Assembly (NCBI GenBank): GCA_004562395.1
Contig: SFQY01000023.1
Span: 1 to 19,380 of the forward strand
Direction of reading: 5' to 3'
Length of the DNA: 19,380 nucleotides
Source of the DNA: a bacterium
Lineage (GTDB): Bacteria > Bacillota > Clostridia > Oscillospirales > Oscillospiraceae
Both the position numbers and the translations under genes were made by a program. The number at the start of each line of letters is the position of its first letter. The first letter of the stretch is position 1. The notes beneath the pieces were generated by a model that searched no databases, was not told where the DNA came from, and saw nothing but the letters and a program-made list of their open reading frames with translations. This document shows positions 1 to 6,956 of the stretch, piece by piece.

Positions 1-160
1 TTCCTCATCCACCGCTTCGCGGTCCCCCTTCCCCCCGGGGGAAGGTATTGTTCCGTTGTCTATACAAACTCCTGTTTGACTGGGGGCGTAGGGCGGGGGT
101 CCCGCCCTACGAAACATCTCTACAAACACCAATTTATCGGGCTGCTGAGGAAAACCGACA
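1..160. repeat. Family A inverted-repeat element, right arm only (cut by the window edge), with an extra hairpin inserted
   Basis: This matches the right arm of the complete family A element at 4751-5067. It has the GGATGAGGAA tail in reverse, the GACCGCGAAGCGGT hairpin cassette, the CCTTCCCCCGGGGGAAGG-type palindrome (about 28-46), and the terminal repeat ending near 160. Compared with that copy, it carries roughly 55 extra bases between about 65 and 120. The extra part contains a perfect 11-bp stem with a 3-base loop (87-111, GTAGGGCGGG arms). Any left arm lies outside the window. Short open frames here are not genes: they run through the palindromes and have no ribosome binding site. Confidence 0.75.
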
Positions 161-179
161 TGCATATTTTTTAAAATAC

Positions 180-262
180 ATCCCCGAAGGGGATACCACA
201 TCTTATATCTCATATCTTTTTTCAGAGCGCCTTCGGCGACGGGCGACCGCGAGGGCGGTGCC
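180..262. repeat. Tail module: GGGGATACC hairpin, TATATCT runs and a GCGCCTTCGGCG block
   Basis: A short hairpin (TCCCCGAAGGGGA) is followed by degenerate TATATCT-like repeats and then a GC-rich block beginning GCGCCTTCGGCG. The same three parts occur in the same order at 8108-8208. The first two parts also follow the family A element at about 5096-5160. From 263 to 366 I see no gene, only AT/GC mosaic sequence running into the rny terminator. Confidence 0.6.
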
Positions 263-366
263 CGCGCAGCGAATCATAAATCTCAATGATTGCCGGTGGC
301 AATCATACCTTAATTTATGCCCCTACGCGGGCAAGGGGATATTCCTGTTTCTGCGCCGTATTGCTG

Positions 367-400
367 AAAAAACCGCCTCCGGTTTTTGACCGGAGGCGGC
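367..400 (-). terminator. Rho-independent terminator of rny
   Basis: Read on the minus strand, a perfect 10-bp stem (373-382 with 390-399, CCGCCTCCGG arms) with a 7-base loop is followed by six T residues (367-372). It begins 6 bases past the rny stop codon, so it very probably ends that transcript. Confidence 0.9.
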
Positions 401-405
401 TGCCA

Positions 406-1956
406 TTATTTCGCGAATTCCACGGCTTTGGTTTCCCGGATGACGTTGACCTTGATCTGGCCGGGGTATTCCAGCTCGGCTTCGATCTTCTTGGCGATGT
501 CCCGGGCCAGCAGGATCATGTTGTCCTCGGAGACCACCTCGGGCTTGACCATGATCCGGACCTCCCGGCCTGCCTGGATGGCAAAGGCCTTGTCCACGCC
601 GGGGTAGGAGCAGGTCAGCTCCTCCAGCTTCTGCAGCCGGCGGATATAGTTCTCCACGTTCTCGCGGCGGGCGCCGGGGCGGGCGGCGGAGATGGCGTCG
701 GCGGCCTGCACCAGCACGGCGATAACGGTCTTGGGCTCCACGTCTCCGTGGTGGGCCTCGATGGCGTTGATGATCACGGGGTTTTCCTTGTACTTCCGGG
801 CCAGGTCCGCGCCAAGCTGCACGTGGCTGCCCTCCACCTCGTGGTCGATGGACTTGCCCAGGTCATGCAGCAGGCCGGCCCGCTTGGCCATGGCGATGTC
901 CACGCCCAGCTCCGCGGCCATGAGGCCCGCGATGTGGGCGACCTCGATGGAGTGGTTCAGTACGTTCTGGCCGTAGGAGGTGCGGTACTTCTGACGGCCC
1001 AGGATCTTGATCAGCTCCGGGTTCAGGTTGTGAACACCGGTTTCGTAGCAGGCCCGCTCGCCCTCCTCCCGGATGGTGCGGTCCACTTCCTTGCGGGCCT
1101 TCTCCACCATGTCCTCGATGCGGGTGGGGTGGATCCGGCCGTCCACAATGAGCTTTTCCAGGGCCAGCCGGGCAACCTCCCGGCGGACCGGATCGAAGGA
1201 ACTGACGGTGATGGCCTCGGGGGTATCGTCGATGATCAGGTCCACACCGGTGATGGTCTCCAGGGTGCGGATGTTCCGGCCTTCCCGGCCGATGATGCGG
1301 CCCTTCATTTCGTCGTTGGGCAGGGGTACCACGGAAACGGTGGTTTCGGCGGCGTGGTCGGCGGCGCAGCGCTGGATGGCGGTGGCGATGATCTCACGGC
1401 CCTTCTCCTCCGCCTCGTCCTTCAGCTGGGCCTCGATCTCCTTGATCTTCATGGCGGCCTCGTGACGGACCTCGTCCTCCACGTTCTGCAGCAGGTACTG
1501 CTTGGCCTGCTCCTGGGTCAGCTGGGAGATCTTCTCCAGGGTCTCCATCTGCTGACGCTTGATCTCCTCGGTCTGGTTCTGGGTCTCGGTGACCTTCTGC
1601 AGCTTCTTGGCCAGTTCCTCTTCCTTGCGTTCGAAGGCCTCGGTCTTCTTGTCCAGAGCCGCTTCCTTCTGTTCCAGACGGCGTTCCTGCTTACTCAGCT
1701 CGGAGCGCCGCTCTTTGATTTCCCGTTCGTTTTCTGTGCGTGATTTATGGATTTCGTCCTTGGCCTCCAGAAGCATTTCCTTCTTCCGGCTCTCACCGCT
1801 GCGGATGGCCTCGTTGATCAGGCGGGTCGCCTCCAGCTCAGCGGAGCCGATCTCCCGTTCCGCGACCTTCTTGCGGTAGCCGATGCCCAGGACAAAGCCC
1901 AGACCAATGCCCACCAGAACGCCAACGACGATCAAAAGAATTTGATACCATTCCAT
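406..1956 (-). CDS. rny: Ribonuclease Y
   Basis: RNase Y is the membrane-anchored endoribonuclease that starts mRNA decay in Firmicutes. The 516-residue product has the family length and domain order. An N-terminal membrane helix (about 4-27, ILLIVVGVLVGIGLGFVLG) is followed by a long charged coiled coil (about 30-200). A KH domain carries the GRIIGREGRN loop near 219-228, and an HD phosphohydrolase domain has its metal-binding pair at H364-D365 (LLHDLGKSIDHE). The open frame runs upstream to 2148, but the protein is taken to begin at MEWYQI because the family starts with this helix and an AAGAAGGAGG site lies upstream. The gap from that site to ATG is long, about 14 bases. A GTG overlapping the site is unlikely to be the start. 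The gene has its own promoter and terminator, so it looks monocistronic. Confidence 0.97.
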   Translation of the reverse strand: MEWYQILLIVVGVLVGIGLGFVLGIGYRKKVAEREIGSAELEATRLINEAIRSGESRKKEMLLEAKDEIHKSRTENEREIKERRSELSKQERRLEQKEAALDKKTEAFERKEEELAKKLQKVTETQNQTEEIKRQQMETLEKISQLTQEQAKQYLLQNVEDEVRHEAAMKIKEIEAQLKDEAEEKGREIIATAIQRCAADHAAETTVSVVPLPNDEMKGRIIGREGRNIRTLETITGVDLIIDDTPEAITVSSFDPVRREVARLALEKLIVDGRIHPTRIEDMVEKARKEVDRTIREEGERACYETGVHNLNPELIKILGRQKYRTSYGQNVLNHSIEVAHIAGLMAAELGVDIAMAKRAGLLHDLGKSIDHEVEGSHVQLGADLARKYKENPVIINAIEAHHGDVEPKTVIAVLVQAADAISAARPGARRENVENYIRRLQKLEELTCSYPGVDKAFAIQAGREVRIMVKPEVVSEDNMILLARDIAKKIEAELEYPGQIKVNVIRETKAVEFAK

Positions 1957-2171
1957 AAATATGCAGCACACCTCCTTCTTATATAAAATAGGCGTAGAAG
2001 GGGTGGCGCTTGTATCCCCATGTGAAAAACGTGCAAGACAACCGGCCGGTCTGCTTCCCGGCCGGAAATTAAGCAAAACGCCATGAGGCGTAAAACGCAT
2101 ACCCCGGCTTCTCTCGCCGGTCACAATGCCTTGCCGCTCCCGTTCCATACGGGGGCAGCATACACTATATC
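1957..2171 (-). other. Long 5' leader of rny
   Basis: Between the predicted transcription start near 2171 and the start codon lie about 215 bases without a convincing gene. Read on the minus strand, it can form several hairpins, the clearest from two CCGGCCGG blocks around 2039-2068. I do not recognise a known riboswitch class. The open frame running through it has no ribosome binding site of its own and is not conserved-looking. Confidence 0.4.
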
Positions 2172-2177
2172 AAGCTT

Positions 2178-2206
2178 ATTTTACAAGCATCCTTCCGGAA
2201 TGTCAA
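2178..2206 (-). promoter_or_regulatory. Sigma-A promoter for rny
   Basis: On the minus strand, a perfect TTGACA (2201-2206) is separated by 17 bases from TAAAAT (2178-2183). It points towards rny and is divergent from the acetyltransferase promoter about 70 bp away. Confidence 0.75.
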
Positions 2207-2273
2207 GGGCAAAGGTGAAAAGAATTGTACAGTTTGCATGAGAAACCGGCCTTCCGGCGCTGTTTTTTGCGGC

Positions 2274-2302
2274 TTTACCTTTTTTCCGGGATGTGGTATG
2301 AT
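2274..2302 (+). promoter_or_regulatory. Extended -10 promoter for the acetyltransferase-rqcH unit
   Basis: TTTACC (2274-2279) and TATGAT (2297-2302) are spaced by 17 bases, and a TG dinucleotide one base upstream of the -10 makes it an extended -10. It gives a leader of about 95 bases before the first gene, holding a small CCCTCCGGAGGG palindrome at 2339-2350. Confidence 0.6.
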
Positions 2303-2402
2303 GATATTATGAAAAAATTCGGGTTTTGATCCCTTCCGCCCTCCGGAGGGAGAAAAGAAATTTGCTCCCTATATGGGAAAGATACAGAAATGAGGAAGCG
2401 TT

Positions 2403-2876
2403 ATGGATATTCGGTTTGCCCAGGCGCGGGACATTCCCGACATGATTGAACTGCTGCGGCAGGTGGGGGAGGTTCACCATCAGATCCGCCCGGACCTGTT
2501 CCGGGCAGGGGCCCAGAAGTATGACGAGGCGGCGTTGGAGAAGCTGCTGGCGGATCCCAACCGGCCTATTCTGGCGGCGGTGGAGAAGGGGGCGCTGCTG
2601 GGCTACGCCTTCTGCATCCTGCAGGTCACGGAAGGAGACCCCGTCCTCCGGGACCGGAAGGTGATGTATATCGACGACCTGTGCGTGGACGAGATCCGGC
2701 GGGGTCAGGGAGTGGCCGGGGCGCTGTACCGGGCGGTCTGCGATTACGCCCGGGAGCTGGACTGCGACGCCGTGACCCTGAACGTCTGGTGCGGCAACGA
2801 CCGGGCCATGGCCTTCTACGAAAAATGCGGCCTCAAGCCCCAGAAGGTGGGCATGGAGTACGTGCTGAAGCAATGA
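2403..2876 (+). CDS. GNAT family N-acetyltransferase
   Basis: The 157-residue product is a single-domain GNAT protein, which moves an acetyl group from acetyl-CoA to an amine on a small molecule or protein. The CoA-binding motif A is clear: the strand IDDLCVDE (90-97) leads into R100-G-Q-G103-V-A105, the R/Q-x-x-G-x-G/A loop. Motif B follows as NVWCGNDRAMAFYEKCGLKP (127-146), where Y139 is the usual general-acid tyrosine. A GAGGAAG site (2392-2398) supports the ATG. It precedes rqcH by 96 bases with no clear terminator, so the two are probably co-transcribed. The substrate cannot be told from the sequence. RimI-like protein acetylation is possible, but the gene is not beside tsaB/tsaD here. 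Confidence 0.9.
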   Translation: MDIRFAQARDIPDMIELLRQVGEVHHQIRPDLFRAGAQKYDEAALEKLLADPNRPILAAVEKGALLGYAFCILQVTEGDPVLRDRKVMYIDDLCVDEIRRGQGVAGALYRAVCDYARELDCDAVTLNVWCGNDRAMAFYEKCGLKPQKVGMEYVLKQ

Positions 2877-2972
2877 CCTGCCGGGGGCTGCCGCGGTGTA
2901 TCTTTTCCCGCTTCGGATTCCAAAAACAACCATTTGCCCCGGGGTTTGCCGGGGAGATCAGGAGGTTACTGT

Positions 2973-4733
2973 ATGGCCTTTGACGCCGTTTATCTGTCCG
3001 CCGTGCTGGAGGAGGTCCGGCAGCGCTGCACCGGCGCCCGGGTGGACAAGATCCACCAGCCCAGCCGGGATACCCTGATCCTGCACCTGCGGGGCCGGGA
3101 CAGCCGGGAGAAGCTGCTGTTCGCCGCCAATCCCACCGCCCCCCGGCTGCACCTCACCGGGGCCTCTCCGGAAAATCCGGCGGAGCCGCCCATGTTCTGT
3201 ATGCTCCTGCGCAAGCACCTTCTGGGGGCCCGGCTGGCGGAGGTCACCCAGCCCCCCATGGAGCGGGCGGCGGAGTTTGTCTTCGACTGCACCGACGAGA
3301 TGGGCTTTCCGGTGCGCAAGCGTCTGGTGGCGGAGCTGATGGGCCGCACCTGCAACCTGTACCTGCTGTCCGCCGAGGGGCGGATCCTGGACTGCCTGCG
3401 GCGGGTGGGCCTGGACGAGAGCGCCCGGCGTCCGGCGCTGCCGGGTCTGATCTACCAGAAGCCGGAGCCTGTGAACAAGCTGGACCCCCGGCAGGAGCCG
3501 GACTATGAAGCCATCCTGGCCCAGCCGGGTCCGGATCTGCTGGCCGACCGGCTCATGGACCGGCTGGGGGGCCTTTCCCCTCTGGTCTGCCGGGAGGCTG
3601 CCCTGTTCGCCGCCGGGGACCCGGAGGCCCGGGTGGGAGACCGGGACCGGGCGGTGCTGGCGGACCGGCTGGGACTGTTCTTCCATGAGCATCTGAACCA
3701 CCCGGCTCCCTGGTACTGCGCCCAGGCTGACGGGACCCCGAAGCAGTTCGCCTTCTGCCCCATCCGCCAGTACGGCCCCTGCCGGCAGGCGGAGTCCTTC
3801 AGCGGCCTGCTGGACATGTACTACACCGTCCGGGACCGGCGGGACGCCATGCGCCAGAAAAGCCAGGCGGTGCGCAAAACGGTCCAGAACCTGTGTACCC
3901 GCCTGACCAGAAAGCTGGCCCTTCAGGAAAAGGAGCTGGCGGCCACCCGTGACCGGGAGCGGCTGCGGCAGCTGGGGGACATCCTCACCGCCAACCTCCA
4001 CCGGGTGACCCGGGGCCAGACCACGGTCCGGTGCGAGGATTTCTACGACGAGGAAATGAGGAGCGTGGACATCCCCCTGTCCCCCACCCTGTCCCCTCAG
4101 CAGAACGCCGCCAAATTCTACAAGGACTACACCCGGATGAAAAACGCGGAAAAGGAGCTGACCCGTCAGCTGGAGCTGGGCCGGGAGGAGCTGAGCTATC
4201 TGAAAAGCGTGCTGGAGGAGCTGAACCGGGCCGGAACCGAGGCGGAGCTGGAGGAGATCCGCCGGGAGCTTCAGGACGGGGGCTACCTGCGGCCGGAGGG
4301 GGGCAAAAAGCGGATGCGCCAGGGAAAGCTGTCCCCCATACGCTTTGAATCCACCGACGGCTACCCCATCTACGTGGGCCGGAACAACCGGCAGAACGAC
4401 GAGCTGACCTTCCGGCTGGCCCGGAAGGACGACATCTGGTGCCATGCCTCCAAGGTCCACGGCAGCCATGTGATCATCTCCTGCGGCGGCAGCGTGCCTC
4501 CCGACGACACCGTCACCCAGGCCGCCCAGCTGGCCGCCTACTATTCCGAAGCCGGGGACGGCCAGAACGTCAGCGTGGACGTGACGCCGGTGAAGCAGGT
4601 GAAGAAGATCCCCAACGGCAAGCCCGGCATGGTGATCTACCACACCTACCGCACCGTGGTGGCCAACCCCTACCCCGATATCACCCTGGATGCCCTCAAC
4701 GCCGAAAACCCCCGGCAGGAGGGGGAAAAATAG
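2973..4733 (+). CDS. rqcH: RqcH, NFACT-family ribosome quality control factor (often annotated fibronectin-binding protein A)
   Basis: RqcH/Rqc2 binds stalled large ribosomal subunits and recruits tRNA-Ala to add alanine tails that mark the stuck chain for degradation. The 586-residue product matches family length (about 570). The NFACT-N domain opens with FDAVYLSAVLEEVRQ and contains MFCMLLRKHL (74-83) and ELMGRTCNLY (121-130). Two coiled-coil stretches follow (about 281-345 and 380-435). The C-terminal NFACT-R domain runs from about 457 and holds DDIWCHASKVHGSHVII near 486-502. The functional D97-R98 pair known from Bacillus subtilis RqcH reads E97-R98 here. The start is ATG 2973 because GGAGG lies 7 bases upstream; the frame also extends to 2934 without such a site. 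The older adhesin label for this family is probably secondary. Confidence 0.95.
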   Translation: MAFDAVYLSAVLEEVRQRCTGARVDKIHQPSRDTLILHLRGRDSREKLLFAANPTAPRLHLTGASPENPAEPPMFCMLLRKHLLGARLAEVTQPPMERAAEFVFDCTDEMGFPVRKRLVAELMGRTCNLYLLSAEGRILDCLRRVGLDESARRPALPGLIYQKPEPVNKLDPRQEPDYEAILAQPGPDLLADRLMDRLGGLSPLVCREAALFAAGDPEARVGDRDRAVLADRLGLFFHEHLNHPAPWYCAQADGTPKQFAFCPIRQYGPCRQAESFSGLLDMYYTVRDRRDAMRQKSQAVRKTVQNLCTRLTRKLALQEKELAATRDRERLRQLGDILTANLHRVTRGQTTVRCEDFYDEEMRSVDIPLSPTLSPQQNAAKFYKDYTRMKNAEKELTRQLELGREELSYLKSVLEELNRAGTEAELEEIRRELQDGGYLRPEGGKKRMRQGKLSPIRFESTDGYPIYVGRNNRQNDELTFRLARKDDIWCHASKVHGSHVIISCGGSVPPDDTVTQAAQLAAYYSEAGDGQNVSVDVTPVKQVKKIPNGKPGMVIYHTYRTVVANPYPDITLDALNAENPRQEGEK

Positions 4734-4750
4734 ATATTCGATATTGCGCG

Positions 4751-5067
4751 TATCGGTTTTCCTCGGCTGCCCGGTAAATTGGAATTTGTAAGGATGAGTA
4801 CCGCGCAATACCTTCCCCGGGGGGAAGGGGGACCGCGAAGCGGTGGATGAGGAATGGCGAAACCTTACCATTCGCAATGCAATCAATTCAAATCGCGCAA
4901 CCTTTCCCAATGTACCTTATTACCGAACTGCAAACAAATTCGAAACATATCGCCGTTCCTCATCCGCCCCAGTGTGCGCACTGGGGCACCTTCCCCCCGG
5001 GGGAAGGTATTGTTCCGCCGTCATCTGTACAAACACCAATTTATCGGGCAGCCGAGGAAAACCGATA
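4751..5067. repeat. Family A element, complete copy (317 bp, inverted arms of about 110 bp)
   Basis: Outer 32-bp inverted repeats (4751-4782 and 5036-5067) differ at one position. Moving inwards, both arms carry ATACC plus a CCTTCCCC/GGGGAAGG palindrome (4811-4828; 4989-5007), then a hairpin cassette, then GGATGAGGAA(T/C)GGCG. The cassette differs between arms: GACCGCGAAGCGGT on the left, and a GCCCCAGT/ACTGGGGC hairpin (4966-4987) on the right. The central 90 or so bases (4860-4950) are AT-richer and unlike the arms. No transposase frame is present and I see no obvious target duplication. Several short frames cross this region and are dismissed as chance. Confidence 0.85.
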
Positions 5068-5095
5068 TGCCCATCATAAATTTTCAAAATCCTCC

Positions 5096-5160
5096 CCGAA
5101 GGGGATACCATATCTTATATCTTGTAGCGCATATCTGATATCTCACATCGTTTATCTCCT
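5096..5160. repeat. Tail module beside the family A element
   Basis: The CCCCGAAGGGGATACCA hairpin block and the following TATATCT/ATATCTGATATCTC runs repeat what is seen at 180-222 and 8108-8162. From 5161 to the promoter nothing else is recognised apart from an imperfect GTCACGCATCC/GGATGTGAC inverted repeat (5161-5184). Confidence 0.55.
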
Positions 5161-5194
5161 GTCACGCATCCTCCACGGATGTGACAAATTCCCC

Positions 5195-5223
5195 TTGACT
5201 TATTTGGGGTTTCGACCCATAAT
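5195..5223 (+). promoter_or_regulatory. Sigma-A promoter for the repeat/LRR protein gene
   Basis: TTGACT (5195-5200), a 17-base spacer and CATAAT (5218-5223) give a good match. Transcription would start near 5230, about 60 bases before the start codon. Confidence 0.7.
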
Positions 5224-5291
5224 ATGAGAAGATATTTTGGAAAAAGACGGGAAAATATGATTTTTTCCGGTTCCCGAAGGAGGCGCCTTTC

Positions 5292-6839
5292 TTGAGAGGA
5301 AAGAAAAAGGCTTTGGTATGGGTGCTGCTGGCGGTGCTGCTGGCCGCTCTGGCCTGCGGACTTATCTGGCACATGACCCATTACATAATGGTGGATTTCC
5401 GGTTTTATCCCAGGGACACCCGGACGCTGGATCTGCGGGGAAAGGCCATCACCGTGCAGCACTATCAGCGGCTCACCCGCCGGCTGCCGGAGTGCGAAAT
5501 TCTCTGGGACGTTCCCTTCCAGAACGGCACCCTGCCTGACGATACCCAGCAGATCACCGTCACCAGCCTCACCGACGCGGATGTGGTGAGGATGGATTAC
5601 TTCCGGGATCTGAAAACGGTGAACGCGGAGCAGTGTACGGACTACGACCAGCTGCTTTCCCTGTGCCAGCGTCGGCCGGAGCTGGAGGTAAACTTTGACG
5701 TGGTCATCTCCGGCCAGCATTTTGACAGCGACGCGAAGACCATCCGCCTGGAGACCATCACCCAGGAGGAACTGCCTCTGCTGTCCTGCCTGCGGTCGCT
5801 GGAGAGCGTGACGGTCCGGGGCGGGGCCAATACGGACATTTACCGGCAGGTCCAGAGCTTCTGCCATGACCGGCAGCTGAAGTTCGGGGTGGAGCTGGGC
5901 GGAAAGGCGGTCTGGGACACCCAGAAGCAGCTGCAGGTGGAGAAGGTCACCGGCGATGAGCTGAACCTGCTGCAGCTCCTGCCCGAAATCACCTCCCTGC
6001 ACCTGGTGGACCCGGAGGCCCCGGCGGAAGAGGTTGCCGCCCTGAGCCAGACCTACCCCAACGCCCGGATCAGCTGGGAGAAGGAGATCTGCGGCAAGAC
6101 CTTTTCCAACGATGTGACGGAGGTGGACCTGTCCGATACCACCTTCACAAGCCTGGAGGAGGTCGAGGCGGGGATGGCCTACTTCCCCGAGGCGGAAATG
6201 GTGTTCCTGGGAGAGCAGGCCATCGACAATGAGGAGATCGCCGCCTACCGGGAGCGGGCCAGAGAGGACTATAAGGTGGTCTGGATCGTCCGCTGCGGCG
6301 ACAAGCTGCCCACCCGTACCGACGCCACCTCCTTCATGCCCAGCCGGGACGGCGTGGGCTACTTCAAGGATGAGTGGTCCTACAACCTGCGCTACTGCGA
6401 GGATATGATCGCCATCGACGTGGGCCACATGGGCGTCAAGGACATCAGCTTCGTGGCCTACATGCCCAACCTCAAGTACCTGATCCTGGCCCACACCGAG
6501 GTCTCGGACATCACCCCCATCAGCAACTGCAAGAACCTGATCTTCCTGGAGCTGGACTGGAGCCCCATTTCGGACTATACGCCCCTGCTGGGCTGCACCG
6601 CCCTGGAGGATCTGAACATCGGCAAGTACGGCGCGGACGTGACCCCCATCTGCCAGATGACCTGGCTGAAAAATGTCTGGTGCGTCTTCCGGCCCGCGGC
6701 GGCGGGCAGGATCGGCACCGCCCTGCCCAATACCCACGTGGTGGGCTCCGGCAACGCCACCGTCTCCAGCGGCTGGCGGAATCTGCCCAACTACTACGCC
6801 ATGCGGGACGCCCTGAATATGTATTATATGAAGTGGTGA
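5292..6839 (+). CDS. Membrane-anchored extracytoplasmic protein with tandem repeats and leucine-rich repeats
   Basis: The 515-residue product has a basic start (MRGKKK) and one hydrophobic segment (about 7-27), so it is probably exported and anchored. Cys22 (LAALAC) could fit a lipobox, though the hydrophobic stretch continues past it. Residues about 57-345 look like four to five degenerate units of about 62 residues. Each centres on a pattern such as ILWDVPFQNG, VNFDVVISGQ, LKFGVELGGK, ISWEKEICGK and VVWIVRCGDK. Residues about 370-470 are leucine-rich repeats (NLKYLILAHTEVSDITPISNCKNL and following). The start is TTG: AAGGAGG lies 8 bases upstream, and the next ATG would remove the membrane segment. 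It has no LPxTG-like C-terminal sorting signal, so it is not an evident substrate of the sortase next door. A binding or adhesion role is inference. Confidence 0.8.
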   Translation: MRGKKKALVWVLLAVLLAALACGLIWHMTHYIMVDFRFYPRDTRTLDLRGKAITVQHYQRLTRRLPECEILWDVPFQNGTLPDDTQQITVTSLTDADVVRMDYFRDLKTVNAEQCTDYDQLLSLCQRRPELEVNFDVVISGQHFDSDAKTIRLETITQEELPLLSCLRSLESVTVRGGANTDIYRQVQSFCHDRQLKFGVELGGKAVWDTQKQLQVEKVTGDELNLLQLLPEITSLHLVDPEAPAEEVAALSQTYPNARISWEKEICGKTFSNDVTEVDLSDTTFTSLEEVEAGMAYFPEAEMVFLGEQAIDNEEIAAYRERAREDYKVVWIVRCGDKLPTRTDATSFMPSRDGVGYFKDEWSYNLRYCEDMIAIDVGHMGVKDISFVAYMPNLKYLILAHTEVSDITPISNCKNLIFLELDWSPISDYTPLLGCTALEDLNIGKYGADVTPICQMTWLKNVWCVFRPAAAGRIGTALPNTHVVGSGNATVSSGWRNLPNYYAMRDALNMYYMKW

Positions 6840-6907
6840 GTTCCCGGAAGCCGGGGATCTTGCCAAAGTCTTCCAAATATCCTAATCTTTTCTTAAACAT
6901 TGGCCGG

Positions 6908-6936
6908 TTGACAGCCCTTTCGCGCTGGATTATAAT
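6908..6936 (+). promoter_or_regulatory. Perfect consensus promoter for sortase B
   Basis: TTGACA (6908-6913), a 17-base spacer and TATAAT (6931-6936) match the sigma-A consensus exactly. Transcription from it would start at about 6942-6944, right at the AAGGAGG site, leaving a leader of only about 14 bases. Confidence 0.8.
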
Positions 6937-6956
6937 AACCCAAGGAGGTATTGCCA

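Noticed and set aside
286..1743. Long plus-strand open frame (485 codons) opposite rny
   Set aside because: It is the antisense shadow of a GC-rich gene, with Leu/Gly/Asp-rich low-complexity product, no ribosome binding site and no family resemblance.
2958..4910. 650-codon minus-strand open frame over rqcH
   Set aside because: Shadow of the high-GC third codon positions of rqcH; the rqcH frame has clear domains and a ribosome binding site.
4811..5007. Possible CRISPR-like array of palindromic repeats
   Set aside because: The repeats are inverted, not direct, with no regular spacers and no cas genes.
4843..5227. Three overlapping short open frames (78-126 codons) in the family A element
   Set aside because: They run through palindromes, lack ribosome binding sites and overlap in all three frames.
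5115..6866. 583-codon minus-strand open frame over the LRR protein gene
   Set aside because: His/Gly/Val-rich composition typical of an antisense shadow; no promoter or ribosome binding site.
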